Shown here piece by piece: positions 15,686 to 17,380 of a stretch of DNA of 17,380 nucleotides. A model generated the notes under the pieces. It saw only the letters and a list, made by a program, of their open reading frames with translations, was not told the DNA's origin and searched no databases. Source of the stretch: Lachnospiraceae bacterium (GTDB lineage: Bacteria > Bacillota > Clostridia > Lachnospirales > Lachnospiraceae); assembly GCA_003520105.1 (NCBI GenBank), contig DOVL01000004.1:1-17380 (forward strand), written 5' to 3'. The number at the start of each line of letters is the position of its first letter. Within the stretch, counting starts at the first letter, position 1. A program made the position numbers and the translations under genes.

Positions 15686-15778
15686 AAACTACATAGAAAG
15701 CCCTGCTCAGGATTGGTCACACTAAGCCGCTCTTCCGGCGCTCATTCTTCCCCGCAGGGCATCATTTGTAGTTTTTTT
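15686..15778 (+). terminator. structured element C: nested-stem terminator after pta
   Basis: AAACTACA (15686-15693) pairs with TGTAGTTT (15767-15774), GCCCTGC (15700-15706) pairs with GCAGGGC (15754-15760), and GCCG/CGGC forms a small hairpin at about 15726-15739. A run of seven T residues (15772-15778) ends it on the plus strand. It lies between convergent pta and the cobalamin methyltransferase gene; it may act on both sides, but the minus-side T-run is weaker. Confidence 0.65.
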
Positions 15779-15856
15779 CATATGATGCTTTACCTTTATG
15801 CCAATATCGACTATAGCTTCTTCTCTGTTTACAGTTCTCCTTTACCATGATCACAG

Positions 15857-16669
15857 TCATCTACTTTTTTCTTTCACTATGATCGTCGTCATATAATCGG
15901 ATGAGTCCGGAAGCTCTTCCAAGCCATAATATACTTTTTCATCGGGAAGACCGCAGTCTGCAACACCGTAAACAGTTATATCCCTGTATTTTCCGATATT
16001 TCTGAGACATTCACGGATCACGCCTGTTATTTTACCGCACTTCATGATAACCTTCGTTCCCGGAAGTGCCAAAAGCTCCTCAATATTACCGTTTCCGGTT
16101 CCTATATGCAGTTCCTCGTCGCCTTCACAGAGTGATATTCCCAGCCTTGCCGCAATCTCGTGATATGATGAAATACCGCTGACATTTATTACTTTTATCC
16201 GGGTGTCTGACGCATCACATCCGTCTTCGGCCTCTTCGCCTTCGACCATCTTTACATCGGCTTCTTTGGCTTCGGCTTTCTTTGCTTCGGCTTTCTTTGC
16301 CTGGTCATCCGCAGCAAGCTTTGCTATATAAGAAAAGCTTGAATAAACTGACGGATCTCCTATCATAAGAAAAGCAGCTGTCCTTCCGCCGGTCAAAAGA
16401 TTCTTTATCCTTCTGTATGCATCCGCATGTATCCTTCTCAGTTCTTCCTCGTCACGAGTCATCTTAAAATCAAAGCAGGCGCATTCTTTCTCACTTATCT
16501 CAGGAACTGCCTCCTCAGCTATCTGATATGCCCTGCATGAATATTTATCCTTCTGCGGAATACATATAATATCCGCATTCCGGATAATATCAACTGCCCT
16601 TAGTGTCAGAAGGTCCGGCGCTCCCGGACCGACCCCAACACCATACAGAGTTCCGTATTTGTTATTCAT
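15857..16669 (-). CDS. cobI: precorrin-2/cobalt-factor II C20-methyltransferase with low-complexity insertion
   Basis: The 270-residue protein is a tetrapyrrole SAM methyltransferase that should methylate C20 of precorrin-2 or its cobalt form in cobalamin synthesis. The glycine-rich start LYGVGVGPGAPDLLTLRAVDII (8-29), GDPSVYSSFSYI (104-115), SGISSYHEIAARLGISL (164-180) and the end SSDYMTTIIVKEK fit CobI/CbiL. At about 123-156, where most relatives have a short loop, a Lys/Ala/Glu-rich insertion occurs, partly coded by a 15-bp tandem repeat. The frame opens at TTG 16687, but GAGAGG lies 6 bases before the ATG at 16669. The unknown acidic protein gene ends 31 bases upstream. No other cobalamin gene is in view. 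Whether the anaerobic (CbiL) or aerobic form is used cannot be told from the sequence; the anaerobic one is likely in this group. Confidence 0.85.
   Translation of the reverse strand: MNNKYGTLYGVGVGPGAPDLLTLRAVDIIRNADIICIPQKDKYSCRAYQIAEEAVPEISEKECACFDFKMTRDEEELRRIHADAYRRIKNLLTGGRTAAFLMIGDPSVYSSFSYIAKLAADDQAKKAEAKKAEAKEADVKMVEGEEAEDGCDASDTRIKVINVSGISSYHEIAARLGISLCEGDEELHIGTGNGNIEELLALPGTKVIMKCGKITGVIRECLRNIGKYRDITVYGVADCGLPDEKVYYGLEELPDSSDYMTTIIVKEKSR
16256..16300 (-). repeat. 15-bp in-frame tandem repeat inside the cobI gene
   Basis: Two exact copies of a 15-mer lie at 16271-16285 and 16286-16300, with a degenerate third copy at 16256-16270. On the coding strand the unit is GCAAAGAAAGCCGAA, coding for AKKAE. 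Copy number changes would keep the frame, so the loop could vary in length between strains. Confidence 0.85.
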
Positions 16670-16700
16670 GGTAATCCTCTCTGTCAAGAATAATTATATT

Positions 16701-17297
16701 CTATTCTATCTTAAGTATGTCATAGTCACCTTCTGTTTTGATATAAACATGCTTCCCGATGATCGATAAGACCTTCCTGATATCGTCTATATCATCACCT
16801 GCAAATTCCACATATGAATTTACTTTATCAGTTTCATTCTCTTTGTCATAGCTGTCATAACAATATATATAAAACTCATCCAGTATATCTTCCAGCGGAT
16901 ACTGTGATACAAAAGCGTCTGCAGGCTCATTTTCCCCGAGCTCCGGCTCCGGCTCAAATACTATCGACGTAACATAAATCATATTTGCCTCGCCTGTATC
17001 GGCATTCATATCTTCAAATACAACATCGTCCTCCGTACCAATGCTATCCTTATCGCGGTAATACATTTTCCCTTCATATGTGAGGACCAGATAATCTTCA
17101 AGGAGTTTTCCGGCTCCCTGCTTCCAGTCATCAGACTTGATCAGCTTCTCCGCCAGATCATCATCAGAACACTGCCTAAGTGCCAGGCTCTGTACATTAT
17201 CAGACCTTACTTCCTTTGTTTTATATATCATATCCTCTACTTTTTCATATTCCGGCGTACTGTACTTTTCCGCCTCATAAAATCTTATATTTTTCAT
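16701..17297 (-). CDS. acidic protein of unknown function
   Basis: I do not recognise this 198-residue protein. AAGGAG lies 5 bases before the ATG, so it is very probably expressed. It is rich in Asp and Glu and has no signal peptide or membrane segment, so it is probably cytoplasmic. The first part has a SLALRQCSDDDLAEKLIKSDDWKQ helix-like stretch; then come alternating strand-like parts (DYLVLTYEGKMYYRD, NMIYVTSIVFEPEPE) and an acidic middle, and the end reads GKHVYIKTEGDYDILKIE. It may be a single alpha/beta domain of the immunity-protein or SMI1-like size, but no motif proves that. It lies 31 bases upstream of the cobalamin methyltransferase gene and may share a transcript. Confidence 0.75.
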   Translation of the reverse strand: MKNIRFYEAEKYSTPEYEKVEDMIYKTKEVRSDNVQSLALRQCSDDDLAEKLIKSDDWKQGAGKLLEDYLVLTYEGKMYYRDKDSIGTEDDVVFEDMNADTGEANMIYVTSIVFEPEPELGENEPADAFVSQYPLEDILDEFYIYCYDSYDKENETDKVNSYVEFAGDDIDDIRKVLSIIGKHVYIKTEGDYDILKIE

Positions 17298-17380
17298 AAA
17301 AACTCCTTTCGCATAGTAATATGTTTTTTCTTCACATTAAAATCTGCCGCTTATATTTGGGGAGCAAAATATTTATCCGC
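17298..17380. other. upstream region of the acidic protein gene, cut by the window edge
   Basis: These 83 bases are A/T-rich and hold the AAGGAG ribosome site of the acidic protein gene. I could not fix a convincing -35/-10 pair on the minus strand, and no gene is seen on the plus strand. Confidence 0.4.

Overview
The window reads as chromosomal DNA of a low-to-mid GC gut or rumen Firmicute, most likely a Lachnospiraceae member of the Butyrivibrio/Coprococcus/Lachnospira kind. This is an inference from protein style, strong AGGAGG-type ribosome sites, consensus SigA promoters, the xylan-use genes and the structured intergenic elements. No rRNA, tRNA, IS element, phage gene or CRISPR array is visible. 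Ten complete genes, one gene cut by the left edge and one short apparent gene remnant are present.

Left block (1-6140, all minus strand). One apparent operon runs right to left: a 66-residue lipoprotein (probably the remnant of an alpha-acetolactate decarboxylase), an EgsA/AraM-type glycerol-1-phosphate dehydrogenase, a MoxR AAA+ ATPase, a DUF58 membrane protein and a large TgpA-like transglutaminase that runs off the window. Gaps are 12 to 53 bases. The only good promoter is a TTGACA-17-TAAAAT site in front of the lipoprotein, and a perfect inverted repeat overlaps its -35 box. MoxR-DUF58-transglutaminase is a known envelope module; its position behind a glycerol-1-phosphate lipid enzyme is less usual.

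Middle-left (6140-8960). A 129-bp structured intergenic element and a terminator precede a secreted CHAP/NlpC-like cysteine hydrolase (minus). Its promoter carries a sequence that matches the published WalR (YycF) box consensus. Divergent from it is an O-acetylhomoserine sulfhydrylase gene (plus), which incorporates sulfide for methionine synthesis.

Xylose block (9143-14426, minus). A cytoplasmic GH3 beta-xylosidase, a xylulokinase and a xylose isomerase lie in transcription order and make a complete route from imported xylo-oligosaccharides to xylulose 5-phosphate. Two 17-bp palindromes of the form CGATAT-N5-ATATYG lie in the leaders of the two xyl genes and may be sites for a shared regulator.

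Right block (14427-17380). Divergent from the xylosidase is phosphate acetyltransferase (plus), which links sugar fermentation to acetate and ATP; no acetate kinase gene follows. After a terminator come, on the minus strand, a precorrin-2 C20-methyltransferase-like gene with a low-complexity insertion made by a 15-bp tandem repeat, and upstream of it an acidic protein of unknown function.

Most interesting points: the decarboxylase-remnant lipoprotein whose promoter appears to have been captured by the envelope operon, the WalR-like boxes on the hydrolase promoter, the candidate xyl operators, the structured intergenic elements, and the repeat-bearing insertion in the cobalamin methyltransferase. 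I do not see convincing evidence of a wholly new multi-gene system.
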